This document shows positions 34,847 to 46,711 of a stretch of DNA of 64,000 nt, in pieces (the stretch's first letter is position 1; every line of letters starts with the position of its first letter). The notes beneath the pieces were generated by a model, which did no database searches, was not told where the DNA came from, and was given only the letters and a program-made list of their open reading frames with translations. The stretch is from assembly GCA_018417955.1 (NCBI GenBank), contig JACTVC010000023.1:800762-864761 (forward strand), written 5' to 3'. The translations under genes were made by a program, and so were the position numbers. This DNA is from Laccaria trichodermophora. Its lineage: Eukaryota; Basidiomycota; Agaricomycetes; Agaricales; Hydnangiaceae.

Positions 34847-35560
34847 AGCTATCCCTCCAACCCCGCATTCTTTCTGGGAAAGGATCTGTACACTCCTTGT
34901 TCTTGCTATTCTTGTGGTGTACTTGTAAATTTCTGTGCTGGATACTACCCCACCTCACGTTGTTCTTGGTCTTGTATCAGTGAATCCATCTCTCCTGTTT
35001 CGATCGGGCGCTGAAGTCTAGAAGTATTGGCGCATGAAAGTCGCTATTCCGCTTTCATGAAGCTGGCCCTTGGAAATGAGCTGGCTCTTCTCAACACCTT
35101 GATCTGTCTGCAACCTGACCATCTCAACCACCCAGCCTCGCGCGTGGTCTTCGTTTGGTGCTCCATCCCGTGGTAAAACCAGAAGAAAAAGAGGTTGAGA
35201 TCTACGAGTGGTTGCGATCGAAACGTGGCTCAAACACTGGTGCGTAGGACGATGCAGCGCTCTCAAAGGCGTTGTTTTGGCATATATTTCCACTTGTACT
35301 TCGCTTGGTATTTCGCGTCGATGCCTTGAAAAAGAGGACACTGCGCTTGGCCGCTTTCATTAAAGTCCTCTAATTGGCCGTACGCACGAATAACCGGGAT
35401 GAAATTTTTACAGAAAAAGGGACCACCGGCGTTGATACAAGAAACTTTGCAAGGGCCATGCAAATCCAACAGTCGATACTTTCGCAAACTCACTTTGCAA
35501 CAAATATTGAATGGCACCCTCCGCCGAGATAATTTCTTACAGCGATCCAATGAACGAGGC
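34847..35560. other. Intergenic spacer, no gene seen
   Basis: Lies between the 3' ends of the copper transporter (+) and hydrophobin 1 (-). The last 60-100 bp before the hydrophobin stop match the 3' flank of hydrophobin 2 near 60,580-60,640 (AACTAATCATA, then a gCCTCGT-like run). Confidence 0.5.
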
Positions 35561-35644
35561 CCAAAAAAATATGATTAGTTAAACTATTATAATAAATATA
35601 TGGCGAATGTTGATGGAGACGAAAGTCCCCATCCATTGACCCCT

Positions 35645-36162
35645 TTAGAGGTTGATATTGATGGGGGAGCAGCCAACGACGATGAGGCCATCTAGAAAGG
35701 AAAGGATTAGATTCAAAAGGGAAGACACGAAGAAAAAGAAATACGCACGGAAAGTGTTGCCGTCGCAGCAAACGGGCTGCTGGGTGCTGGTTGATATATC
35801 TGGATGAGAATGTATCAAGACAGGAGACAAGACAACTTACCAGCTGCCACCTTGGCTGATAGCCAAGGCGCTGATGGGAGTGCAACTAGTACCAACTTGA
35901 CCGGTGAACTGGCTGAGGTTGATGTCCAAAAGGGAAGCTAAGACGTTGGCTTGTTTCGAGTCGGACGCAAAGGTTTGGTTGCCTATAAATAAAAACAAGT
36001 TTTTAGAATAATCAGACCCATGCCTCGCGGTGGAGAGATAGGGAGTTCGAACTAACAGCATTGCATAGTGCCAGTGTTGCACGAATTCTCGATGTCGGGG
36101 ACGGGGGAGGCAGCGACGAAGGAAACGAGGGCAGCGGCGACGAAGAGGACTTTGGAGAACAT
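35645..36162 (-). CDS. Class I hydrophobin 1
   Basis: Small secreted amphipathic protein that self-assembles at hydrophobic-hydrophilic interfaces and coats aerial hyphae and fruiting structures. Exons (minus) 36162-36057, 35982-35841, 35786-35749, 35691-35645 give 110 residues. A signal peptide (MFSKVLFVAAALVSFVAAS) precedes eight cysteines spaced C-X6-CC-X32-C-X13-C-X5-CC-X12-C, typical of class I. The fifth cysteine codon is formed across the second intron (TG|C). The protein ends CSPININL. A TATA-like element (TATAAAA on the minus strand, 36,288-36,282) lies about 120 bp before the start. It is an inverted near-identical copy of hydrophobin 2. Confidence 0.97.
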
Positions 36163-36281
36163 TTCTGAATGAGGGACGGGGTTTCGGGTGGGTGATATAA
36201 AGAGTGTGTGTGTTGTTTCTATGCGGAGACAGTGGCGAAGTTGGGTATTCGACTGAAGAAACAATGTGGTGTCGCTCCTGC

Positions 36282-36288
36282 TTTTATA
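36282..36288 (-). promoter_or_regulatory. TATA box of hydrophobin 1
   Basis: TATAAAA on the minus strand in the context ATCTATAAAAGCAGG, about 120 bp upstream of the start codon. The same context is kept at the same distance in hydrophobin 2. Confidence 0.7.
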
Positions 36289-36299
36289 GATCTTTGCAA

Positions 36300-36880
36300 C
36301 GCTCTGGCGGACCCTTGGGCGGACCGCTGCAGACCGCTGACTGACTTTCCCTTGATTGAAATAAATAAAACGGCGTTGATGGAAGAAAAATTGTCAGGCT
36401 AGCCCTGAGCTAGCGATCACCTTGACAGAGGAGAAGTCCCGTCACTTGGTCCCCAACTCGGAAATCGTCCTCGGCGCCTTGCACAAGTCTGCAATTCTAA
36501 TGCGATTGGAAATCTTACTCATGGGCTACGCAAGGCTAATGCTATAAAATCGCTTCTTATCGTTTGCGATGCGGTTGACAACGGTGTGACGGTTCGGTGT
36601 CTCTATCCGAAAGGCTAACGCACCATGCAAGGACTGACGTAAAAATTGGATAAACAGTATGCGCCATGTACCGATCGATAATACATAGCCAGATCGTAAC
36701 CAGACAAAGACCACGCAGGGACTCAGGATGCGGAAAATGCAATTGCAACGGGCAGAATTCCGAGCTTGAAGCGAATAACCTGAAAAAATGTTTTCGTTGG
36801 CGAGAATTTTACGCCCGAAAGTTGCCCGAAAGACTGCAATTTGTCGTTGACCGCTGAGGGACAGCAATCAACATTGGGAG
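36300..36880. repeat. Duplicated hydrophobin upstream region (copy 1)
   Basis: Inverted match to about 59,430-59,875. Shared stretches include TTCGCTTCAAGCTCGG/TTCGCTTCGAGCTCGG, TTCTGCCCGTTGCAATT and the GCGTTGCAAAgATCTATAAAA core promoter. No gene. Confidence 0.75.
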
Positions 36881-37261
36881 TTGACCTTTGGGGTCGACAA
36901 GGGTTTCTCCTGACCCTGGAAGCGGCGGCAATGTGCCGACAAACTGGTGCTATTTTTGGTGGGAGAGGCAGGAAAAGAAATACATTAGACTCAAGACTCT
37001 GAGGCTGGCAGTGGACGCAGAAGCTTGTCAAATGGAATCTTAGGGAACTACAATCAAATCATACGTTATATTTTTAGAACGTTCGCAGTGGTGTTCGAGC
37101 TTTTCAAATTTAGAGAAAACCCGAGTTTGGGTGGAATTTGGCTTGAATTGGTGATGACAAAACTAACACGTAACACTCAAGGAAACTCGGAGCGGCGAGA
37201 GGCTTCCTTACCACTGCACCTTTTGTTTCGGCAATAAATTTTTGGTTCCTGAAAGCACAAA
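36881..37261. other. Spacer, no gene seen
   Basis: Between the hydrophobin promoter duplication and the 3' flank of F-box gene 1. The duplicated F-box block starts at about 37,262 with GTTTTTGGACGATGGCAGTGG, which recurs at 40,479. Confidence 0.45.
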
Positions 37262-37321
37262 AAATGTTTTTGGACGATGGCAGTGGAGGAAAAAAACAGG
37301 GTTATATTGCCAACAGAACAC

Positions 37322-38606
37322 TCACATCAACCGCAGGCTGGTGGAAATTTCAAACATCACTTGTATGTTACTAGACAGCCACGGCAAGTACTTTCTCGGA
37401 ATCCCGTTTACCTGTGTCTGGAAGGCGTCTGAACGGGAGGATGGTGATCGGAAAACGCAGATTGTGATGTGGAGTGAAACGTTGCGAAGCTTGGGGAAAC
37501 CGCGCGAGAGTACAGCATCCAATCCTCCCCATTCACTTCCGGTTTTACACCGACAGCCAGCCCGAACGATGACGCCCAGGAATATTTCTTCAATCACGTT
37601 GCACCCCGAAATAATGCTAAATTCCTCACAGATTCCGCATAAGGGGTCTTGAATGTCATCGTAAATGTCATGCTGAAGGCGCAACGTCCTCAACGTTGCC
37701 AGGGATGACGCGTTCATCGATGCAGCAAAACCTGTGTATCCCTGGGTCATTTCAGCTAAAATCGTGAGTGAGGTATGATTTATATGTAGTTGGGGCCCCG
37801 TACTTACTTGCGTATTTTATACTTGTGTATTTTAAAGTTTCAAGCTGCTTTGTAGCCCTGATTAATGCGTGGATTGCCACCAAATCTTGCTCTTTATCCG
37901 CCTTGACGCTCAACGTTCGAACTTTACTGAAGTCTAGAACAGGAACACCGTTGGGACGTCTGGCGTTAAGAAGATACATTATATATGAATCACGGTCCCA
38001 ACGGAAAGCAAATGACTGAAGTTGTGGGGCGGCTTCCGGTGCAGAAATATCTCCCTCATAGCTCACCGCCATAGTAGGTTTTGTGATGCAGGTCAAGGTG
38101 AGGTCGGCTAGATTCATGCAAGGAAAGAATACGGTGGTTGGGAAATCATGGATGTCTGATATAGCCAAACGAGACAGAGAGGGCAATTGGATTAGACGCA
38201 ATAAGGCATCTCGAAGCGGTTGGCGTAATGCATTCCACCCTACTGCCATGATAGGGCGACCAATTACCAGCTCGAAAGATTGAAGATGGTGGAGCTTTCC
38301 CAGTACCCGGGGCACATCATCATCCGCAAAGTCAGGCGAACACATGTGGAATACGAAATTCCGAACCAAATCTGAAATTCCTGGATTGTTGCTGAGAAGA
38401 ATTCCGAATAATCCAATGATGCGTGGACGGCTTCTTTGTGTGTCGGAACGGGCAGTGATGCGGATGGATCGAAAGATGTATTTGCGACACAATGGTAAGA
38501 GCGATGAGCAGGTCTGAGAGCATGCCTTTAGAGCGGCGATATCGTTCTGAAGAGCGCTGATTATCTCTGCGATAATTTCCGGAGGTGAGTCGGAGAAAGA
38601 CGCCAT
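37322..38606 (-). CDS. F-box-like protein 1
   Basis: Likely substrate adaptor of an SCF ubiquitin ligase. Exons (minus) 38606-37808 and 37755-37322 join through a 52-nt intron to 410 residues plus stop. The N-terminus SDSPPEIIAEIISALQND ... ACSQTCSSLLPLCRKYIFRSI has the F-box-like pattern common in Agaricomycetes. The rest has LRR-like strands (LHHLQSFELVIG, LSRLAISDIHDF, NLADLTLTCIT). An in-frame Met 23 codons upstream (38,675) is possible, but MASFSDSP is kept in both paralogues and is the better start. Paralogue: F-box gene 2. Confidence 0.85.
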
Positions 38607-38739
38607 TGACTGTTGTGCTGGGAACTTAGAAGGGTTGAGTTGTGGTTGAGCAAAGATTCCGGCAGATCTTCCCACGACTGACTTTGGAATGACTTGCCTA
38701 CCTACTTTCCGTAAGTAGCGTTGTTACGACTCATGTGCA

Positions 38740-39176
38740 TGAGGCCTGAAGTCAGTGATAAGCCAAAGGGCCTGTTCCGATTTCTGGCGCTCTAATTAGC
38801 CAACTTGGACCGGGGGTTTGAACACTGGCGCTTATCGGAGGCGGAATGTCCGCGTTTTGAGCAGCTGAAGTTCCATTTCAAGGTGCAATGAATTTCCACT
38901 TTGCTTGATGGGTTTTAACGGAGTGTCTAACTGTTCAACGTTTAACGTTCAGTGGTAACGAGGATGGCGAGAAGACATCAGGAACGATTAACCTTCAGCC
39001 GAACATCCACATTTGCCACCTACAACTTGAAGAGCAGAATCGATGATTGTCTGCGACACTGCCAGTGGTACGCTTCTATTCATACAGTAATCTTTACTCC
39101 TTCATCGCGTCATTTGATCAAGCACCTCCAGGCCATATAACTAACCATTACCATCCTAATACATAACCGATCCATC
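38740..39176. repeat. Duplicated intergenic block (copy 1)
   Basis: About 430 bp matching 43,350-43,754 closely (CATGAGGCCTGAAGTCAGTG, GCCAACTTGGACCGGGGG, GCTTATCGGAGGCGGAA). It is the shared region between the F-box gene and the reductase gene, so it probably contains both promoters in the ancestral arrangement. Confidence 0.85.
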
Positions 39177-40471
39177 ATGCCCCCACTCCCCCCCTTCATC
39201 CGCCCATACCTCAACCTCGCGTCCTCCAATGACGACCGTTCATCCATATCCTCCCTCCCGCAACTAATTACATTCTTAGCCCAGCACAATCCCTACCATA
39301 CATTTGCCCTTCAACTCTGTGCCTCAGAACCTTGATGCGACCTAACATTTGCGCAGCTTGGGGGGATGGTGGAACGTGCGTCGGCCTGGCTCGTCTCATC
39401 AGGTACAACGGCAGGCAGGGGGAGAAGGGAACAGAAAGGGGGATGCGTAGCGATACTTTTGGCGAGTGATGTGGGATTGTTTGTGTAGTTGAGTGCGTTG
39501 TTGAAGATTGGTGTGCCGGTGGGTTTTTATTTCTTCTATCGTTCTGTTTACTGAATGACGATTTTTAATGAATAGGCCCTACTCCTCTCCGCCCGCCTTG
39601 GTCCCCCATCAATCGCACACCAAATCAAAGAAACATCCCCCACCTCCATCCTCATATCCTCCCAACCTCACTCGTCGCCCGCAAAACACTTTCTCGTCTT
39701 CCTCCAACCTCTCACTTTCTCCCGCCTCGCCTCGTCACTGCTCCTCCGTACTCCACTTTCCTGCTCCCAGGTTCCCCCACATCCAACACCCCTCGACCAT
39801 TGGCAGTTCCACCTCTATACGAAGACCACCGTCCCACAGACCTCGACGCACTAATACTCCATTCATCAGGGACCACCGGGCTCCCAAAGGCGATATACCA
39901 CTCCCACGCGTTCTTACTCCTCTTCGCGTCTGCGCATCGTTTTGAGGAGAAGGTGGGGGAGGGGTGTAGCGCTGTTACGTCGCCTTTGTACCATGTTCGT
40001 CGGCTTTTTCTTCAAAATATCAAGCTGACGAAGCTAAACGGATGGAAATTGAAATGACAGGGCTTCGGGCTCCTAGCGCCCCTTCTATCCCTATCCATAA
40101 ACCTCCCATTCGTCCTTCCCCCCTCTGGCGTCATACCCACCGCCCTTTCCACCGCCCTTTCCACCATCCATACAATCCATTCAACCAATGCCCCTATTTG
40201 TTCACGGTACCATGTATTATTGAAGATATCCTCGCCTCTCTGATGACGTGGGGTTGGAGGCGATGAAGAAATTGGACATCGTTGTTGTTGGCGGTGCGCC
40301 TTTGGAAGAACTTGTTGGGAGACGGATGGCCGAGGGGGGTGTTAGGGTTTTGAATCATTGGGGTGGGTAATTTCAGTTCAAGTCATTGCCCCCTCCCATT
40401 AAATCGTGATTTTTTTTCTTTTGAAGGTGGTTCTGAGACAAGACCTATCACGCCTATCGAAAAGGTCAAAC
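39177..40471 (+). pseudogene. NRPS-like adenylate-forming reductase 1, truncated pseudogene
   Basis: N-terminal part of an adenylation-thiolation-reductase enzyme, which would activate a carboxylic acid with ATP and reduce it to an aldehyde. Reads MPPLPPFIRPYLNLAS, then LTFAQLGGMVERASAWL, and the A3 core motif LHSSGTTGLPKAIYHSH (39,855-39,905), further on VVVGGAPLEELVGRRMAEGG, and GGSETRPITPIEKV. Stops and shifts interrupt it (TGA at about 39,334, TAG near 39,487). It ends abruptly after the TPIEKVK codons at about 40,471, where the duplicated F-box block begins; reductase 2 continues through this point. Confidence 0.85.
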
Positions 40472-40538
40472 AGAGTGTTTTTGGACGATGGCAGTGGCAA
40501 ACAAAGACGGGGTTATATTTACAACAGAATATTCGAAT

Positions 40539-41797
40539 CTATCGCAGGCTGGTGGAAAAGTTGAATGTTACTTGTATGTTGCTAGACAGCCATGGAAAGT
40601 ACTTTCTCGGAATCTCGTTTACCTGTTCCTGTAAGGCGGCTCCAGGGGAGAGCAGTGCGAAAGCAGAGATTTCGATGGTGAGTGAAACGGTGCGAAGCTT
40701 GGGGAAACCACGAGATAGTACAGCATCGAATCCTCCCCATTCACTACCGGTTTTACACCGACAGTCGGTTTCAACGTAGACGTCCAGGAATATTTCTTCA
40801 ATTACATTGCACCCCGAAATAATGCTAAATTCCTTGCAGATTCCGCAGAGGGGGTCTTGAATATCATCTTTGATTTCGTGCTGAAGGTGCAATGTCCTCA
40901 ACATTGAGAGAGATGACGCGTTCATCGATGAGGCGAAAGCCGTGTATCCCTGGGTCATTCCAGCTAAAATCATGAGTGAGGCATAATATATATGCAGTAG
41001 GGGTCCCCGTACGTACTTGCGTATTTCAAACTTTCGAGCTGCTGTGTGGCCGTAATCAATGCTCGGATTGCCATCAAATCCTGCTCTCTATCCGCCTTGA
41101 CACTCAACAATCGAACTTTACTGAAGTCTAGAACAGGAACGCCATTGGGACGTCTGGCGTTGAAAAGGTGCATTGCATATGAACCACGGTCCTGATGGAA
41201 AGCAAATGACTGAAGCTGTGGGGCAGTTTCTGGTGCAGAAATATCTTCCTCACAGCTTACCGCCATAGTAGGTTTTGTGATGTAGTTCAAGCTGAGGTCG
41301 GCTAGATTCATGCAAGGAAAGAATACGGTGGTTGGGAAATCATGGATGTCTGATATAGCCAAGCGGGACAGAGGGGGCAATTGGATTAGACGCAATAAGG
41401 CATCTCGAAGCGGTTGGCGTAATGCATTCCACTTGACTGTGATAGGGTCACCAATTACCAGCTCGAAAGATTGAAGATGGTGGAGCTTTCCCAGCACCCG
41501 GGGCACATCATCATCTTCCAAGTCAGGCGAACACATGTGGAATACGAAAGTCCGAACCAAATCTGAAATTCCTGGATTGTTGCTGAGAAGAATTCCGAAT
41601 AATCTAATGATGCGTGGACGGCTTCTTTGTGGGTAGGAACGAGTGGTGATACGGATGGATCGAAAGATGTATTCGCGACACAATGGTAGGAGCAATGAGC
41701 AGGTCTGAGAGCATGCCTCCAGAGCGGCGATATCGTCCTGAAGAGCGCTGATTATCTCTGCAATAATTTCCAGAGGCGAGTCGGAGAAAGACGCCAT
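40539..41797 (-). CDS. F-box-like protein 2
   Basis: Paralogue of F-box gene 1 with the same structure: exons (minus) 41797-41017 and 40963-40539, 401 residues plus stop. F-box-like N-terminus SDSPLEIIAEIISALQDD ... CSQTCSLLLPLCREYIFRSI; LRR-like repeats follow. A longer open frame reaches 42,004, but the MASFSDSP start agrees with paralogue 1. It lies antisense and downstream of the truncated reductase 1, so the duplication placed its 3' flank inside the former reductase gene. Both copies are uninterrupted, suggesting retained function. Confidence 0.85.
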
Positions 41798-41990
41798 TGA
41801 CTGTTGTGGTGGGAACTTGGAAGGAGTGAAGATTTCGGCAGATCTTCCCACGACTGACTTGTTTACTTTCGGGAGAAGATCCAAGTAAGTAGCGTTTTTA
41901 TGACTCATGTGCACGACCGCTCCTAAATGTGCGCCTAAACGTTTCCGTCGTACCACATCGTCCTCCATCGTCCCAAGAAATTTTCTCCTT

Positions 41991-43060
41991 CCGACTCTTT
42001 CCATCTTGTTTTCACTCCACCATCATGTCGTTTCTCGGGGCTGACATGGACACCTTCTCTACACTTCATCGACAGTTTCCTCGACACCAACTCCAATCAC
42101 TACGACAGTTTCAATCCCATCGACACCCATCACGGTTGCACCTCCGATCTCACCATTAACGGTGACCTCGTCCCTTACTGAAGTCACGATCCCAGTTTCT
42201 CCCGGCATACCACCAACGGTTCCATCGACACCCACCTCAGCTACTTCCATCACATCGCCGCTCATCCCTGTCAACAACCTTCTCACCCACGTCACAGTCG
42301 TTGACGGCACTCCAGTAGTCCCCGCCACCTGGCGATGACAGCCGGTGTCCCTGATAATTACGCGAGCGATGTTTCCTCGCCAGTGCTGCCTTCTCCCATC
42401 ATCACACAGGTGAACTCCATAACACGGCTCTCTCCCATCCAGGATGTTCCCGATGACTCTCCACCACCACCAGTTGTCGACTTAACTCAAGCCACCAACG
42501 CTAAGCCTCTCACAATCAAGGTATGATTCACATTGTATGCCATTCCTTCGTTGCTCACATCCTTCTTTGACTCCAGTTGAAACTCATCAATCCATTGTAC
42601 GTACTCCGTGTTATCTTCTTCCTGCGAGGCGTTGACGACGCACATATATTAAAGTCTACAGTACCTGTTCGAGGGACGGCTGTTGTTTCTGTCTCAGGTA
42701 CGTTACATTTTCAATCTCGCACCCCACCCTTCAACTAAAAGACCGTTAGATGAGTTAGGCATCGAAAACCCCGGCGTCCCCTTTTCCGTTGAGCGACCCC
42801 ACGCCTGATGCACAGTCTCTATCATTGACCATATCCACGTCTAACGCAAACCTCTTTAGATTGTTTGGTCATCATTTCTGCAAGGACTCGGCTCGGAAAG
42901 TCTCACGAAAAGAGGCAACCGATGAGTTCAACTTGCGGAGGAGAGGAAGGTAAGCTTTTTATCATATGATGCTGGGGAAGATAACTAATTCTATACTGTC
43001 AGACATGAACTAGTCAGCGCGGCGAAGGAGGAGAGGAGGAAGCAGGGCATGGGTTCATAG
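41991..43060 (+). CDS. Possible small multi-exon gene, Ser/Thr/Pro-rich
   Basis: One frame (about 42,050-42,340) reads a mucin-like Thr/Ser/Pro/Val-rich stretch (STVSSTPTPITTTVS, PVSPGIPPTVPSTPTSATS) ending TWR-stop; an overlapping frame from 42,335 (MTAGVPDNYASDVSSP) runs to a GTATGA donor at 42,522. Later exon-like pieces are LKLINPLYVLRVIFFLRG (about 42,577-42,630) and a basic C-terminus (RKEATDEFNLRRRGR, then HELVSAAKEERRKQGMGS-stop ending about 43,060). I could not join them into one frame. No domain known; the gene model is doubtful. Confidence 0.3.
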
Positions 43061-43349
43061 GTGTACAATCTGCTTGTTTCGTACGATATCGAATAGAAAA
43101 TGATCTTTTATCATCACATAAATCGTTCTACCATGACTGATTTCATCCGATGACCATTACAATACAGAGTAGATATCAACCGATTTCGGCTGATCTCAGC
43201 AGCTGTGTTTACTAAGTATTTTGAACATCGCACGATATCAGCACATTCCAACCGATTTTCATCTGCTATAGTCCGAACATCTGTCAAAATCGTTTTTTGC
43301 CAATTTCAGCCACTCTCAGCCGATTTCAACCGTCGGGGTTTTGACTGGG
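43061..43349. repeat. Short degenerate repeat (CCGATTTCGGCTGATCTCAGC-like motifs)
   Basis: Between about 43,155 and 43,340 the motifs AACCGATTTCGGCTGATCTC, AACCGATTTTCATCTGC, CCAATTTCAGCCACTCTC and AGCCGATTTCAACCG recur. The pattern resembles a small decayed inverted-repeat element; ends and target duplication could not be defined. No gene. Confidence 0.4.
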
Positions 43350-43754
43350 CATGAGGCCTGAACTCAGTGATAAGCCAAAGGGCCTGTTCTAATCTCTGGC
43401 GCTCTAATTAGCCAACTTGGACCGGGGGTTTGAACACCGGCGCTTATCGGAGGCGGAACGTCCGAGTTTTGAGCAGCTGAAGTTCCATTTCAAGGTGCAG
43501 TGAATTTCTACTTTGCGTGATGGGTTTTAACGGGGTGTCTAACTGTTCAACGTTCAACGTTCAGTGGTAACCAGGATGGCGAGAAGACATCTGGAACGGT
43601 TTACCTTCTGCCGAACCTCCACATCTGCCACCTACAATCGACGATGATACGCTTTTCTTCATACAGTAATCTTGATTCTCCTTCGCGTCATTTGATCAAG
43701 CACCTCCAGGCCATATAAATAACCATTACCGTCCTTATACATGACCCATCTATC
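43350..43754. repeat. Duplicated intergenic block (copy 2)
   Basis: Matches 38,740-39,176; see that entry. Lies directly before the start of reductase 2. Confidence 0.85.
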
Positions 43755-46711
43755 ATGCCCCCACGTCCTCCCTTAATCCGCCCATACCTCAACCTCGCGT
43801 TCTCCACCAAATATCCTCCCTCCCGCAACTAATCACATTCGCAGCCCAGCACAATCCCCACCATACTTTCTTTTCTTCCTCCAACATCCCACTTCCTCCC
43901 GCCCCGCCTCGTCACCCCGCCTCCCTACTCCATTTTTCTTCTCCCAGGTTCCCTCACACCCGACTCCCCTCGACTGCCAATAGTTCCGCCTCCATACGAA
44001 AACCACCTCCCCACAGATCTCGACGCACTCATACTCCATTCATCAGGAACCACCGGGCTCTCAAAGGCGATATACCACTCCCACACATTCTTACTCCTCC
44101 TCGCGTCTGCGCATCGTTTTGAGGAGAAGGTGGGGCAGGAATGTAGTGTTGTTACGTCGCCTTTGTATCATGTTCGTCGGCTTCTTCAAATATATCAAGC
44201 TTGACCAAGCTAACTGTATGAATCAAAATAACAGGTGTTCGGACTCCTTGCACCCCTTTCATCCCTATCTATAAACCTCCCATTCGTCCTTCCCCCTCTG
44301 GCGTCATACCCACCGCCCTTTCAACCCTCCATACCGTCCGTTCAACCAATGCCCGCTAATTGTTCACGGTACCGTGTATTATTGAAGATATCCTCTGCCT
44401 CCCTGATGATGTGGGGCTGGAGGCATTGAAGAAATTGGAGATCGTCGTCGTTGGCGGTGCACCTTTGAAAGACATCATTGGGAGATAGATGGCCGAGGGA
44501 GGTGTTAGGGTTTTAAAACATTGGGGTGGGTCATTGTCATTCTTGATCCCGCTTCCAACTAAATCTCTTTCGAAGGTGCTTCTGAGACAGGACCCATCAC
44601 ACCTATCGAAAACGTCAAACCTGGGTATCACGATGAGCGGTATTTGAGTCCGAGGACAGATTTGGGATTTAAGTTCATTCCCAAGGATCAAAACCCTAGT
44701 AATGGGGAGGATAATGGGGAGGATAAGAACAAGAATGGAGAAGATGAACAAAGGAGAACGTATACACTCGTCTTTCGGCCTCCGGGGTGGAAGGATGATT
44801 TCGTTCTCAATGATTTTCTATGGGCTGCCCCTGCCAGTGAAGTCGCGCACAATAATCCCGACCTCAATCCCGTTGCTCAGCCTCCCTCCACGTCTCTTAA
44901 TAACGTAATCAAACCCAAACAGTACCAAATCCTCACCCGCACAGATACCCTGATCGTCCTCTCGAACGAGGAAAAATTCAACCCCGAGTTTGCAGAACGA
45001 TTAATCGGTGAACATCCGGACGTAAGGGGCGTGTTGGCGTTTGGCGACGGGAAATTGGCTGTTGGCGTTGTCGTTGAGCTCCGTGGGCGGGGCGATGTGG
45101 TTGGCGGTGGGTTTCGCCCTTACTGCCCCCACCTTAATGTGAACGGTGAAGCTGAAGTTGGAGCTGGGAAAACAGAACAGGGGATACTATTCATCCTCCG
45201 TCGACCGCGCGAACCTCCTAGACGCACACGCCCAAATACTCCCCGAGCTCATCGTGTTCACTTTCGAGGAGCGCAAGCCGCTCGTGAGGACAGACAAAGG
45301 GAGCGTAGCGAGGAAGGCGAATTATGCTCTGTTTTAGCGGGAGATTTGGGGGGCTTATGAACGTATGGGGAGCCTGGGTTCCGTTTCTGGTCCCCACGAA
45401 TTCCCCATGTCCAGCTCTGCGTTGCATCAGCGCCTGCACAAGATGGTGAAAGACATCACTGGTATTTCCCTTCCCCAAAACGACTCTGACATCTTCGAAG
45501 CGGGTATTTTGTTAACTGGATCAACAGGAAATCTGGGATGTTTTCTCCTTGCTCGGTTGGCCAAAGATCCTGGGGTGTCCAAGGTCATTTGTTTGAATAG
45601 GGCGTGTTCTGGGTCGAGTATCCACCAACGCCAGAAGGAGGCGCTGGAGAGACGCGGAGCTTGTGTTGGTCTGGATGAGTGGGCAAAGATCATTTTCTTT
45701 GAGGCTGATTTGACGAAAGTGGATTTTGGGCTTGGGGAGGAAGAGTGGCGTAAGGCACGTTCGTTTTTCTTTTGTTCTTTGTTCAAGTTAATGAAGACGT
45801 TGTACTAGTTGAAGGGCGTAACGCACATCATACATAACGCCTGGCCTGTAAACTTTAATCTCCACCTCTCCTCATTCGAGCCGCACGCAAGGGGACTATG
45901 TTACCTCATTCGACTGGCCCTCTTGAACGCCCGAACGGTAAGGGTCATATTTATTTCTTCCATCGCAGTTGCAAGTCGCTATTCTCCTCCTTCTTCCTCC
46001 ACTTTCCCTTCCTCGTCCTCATCCTCGGAGATTCCCACCGTCCAAGTACCAGAAATCCCACTAGACGCAATGCACCCCGCACAAATTACAGGCACGATGG
46101 TTAAAGGAGCATGGAATGAATGGGAGCATGTCCCGTTGATGGTGAGGACTATGCAGAGCTTGGGGGTTGTGCCTGATTTGCGGGAGGTGAGTCTTTGACT
46201 CTTTGCTTACTCGTTTTCATCTCCCGTCTGATTGGACGTTTTCGTGTGGTAGACAGCCTCATAGCTGCCCGTCGACCACGCAAGCGAAATCCTCGTCGAC
46301 CTCTTATTCTCGCCATCCTATAAGCCAATCTACCACCTCGAGAACCCAATACGACGTCCCTGGGCACATATAACCCACACCCTCGCCTCTCTCCTAGGTG
46401 GTACCGCCACTCCCCTTCCCCTAATACCATTTCAACAATGGATCACTTGCGTTCGGAAAAGCGAGGAAGTCCTGCCAACAACAACTCCCAACCTCCCAAA
46501 TTCCTCTTCCAGGAACCTCGTGATTGGGGTTGTTACAACCCCAATCACGAGGTTCCTGGAAGAGGAATTTGGGAGGTTGGGAGTTGGGTTGGTTAGATTT
46601 TGTATGGATGGGACGGGGAGGGATTCGGCGGCGTTTAGGGAGTTGGTTGGAGGGAATGAGGAGGAGTTAGTGAGGGCAAGTGTAGGGTATTGGAGGCGGC
46701 TGTGTGTGTAA
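43755..46711 (+). pseudogene. NRPS-like adenylate-forming reductase 2, decayed full-length copy
   Basis: Remnant of an A-T-R enzyme. Adenylation: LHSSGTTGLSKAIYHSH, VVVGGAPLKD, GASETGPITPIENV, then a downstream A-domain part (GYHDERYLSPRTDLGF, YQILTRTDTLIVLSNEEKFNP). Carrier: DITGISLPQNDSDIFEAG without the usual following DS. Reductase: Rossmann motif ILLTGSTGNLGCFLLARLA and THIIHNAWPVNFN. Lesions: about 360 bp missing from the N-terminal A domain relative to copy 1, TAG in GR*MAEGG (44,487), a frame shift near 45,150-45,190, TAG in LF*REI (about 45,337), TAG where copy 3 has a Trp codon (46,262), and an inverted duplication at 46,482-46,586. Family assignment is firm; not functional. Confidence 0.88.
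46482..46586. repeat. Perfect 52-bp palindrome with 1-nt centre
   Basis: Left arm 46,482-46,533, single T at 46,534, right arm 46,535-46,586, exact reverse complement (arm ends CAACTCCC and GGGGTTGT at the centre). The right arm is the ancestral coding sequence (TPITRFLEEEF); the left arm is an inverted copy inserted before it, adding about 18 codons in frame compared with the third reductase copy. Confidence 0.95.
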
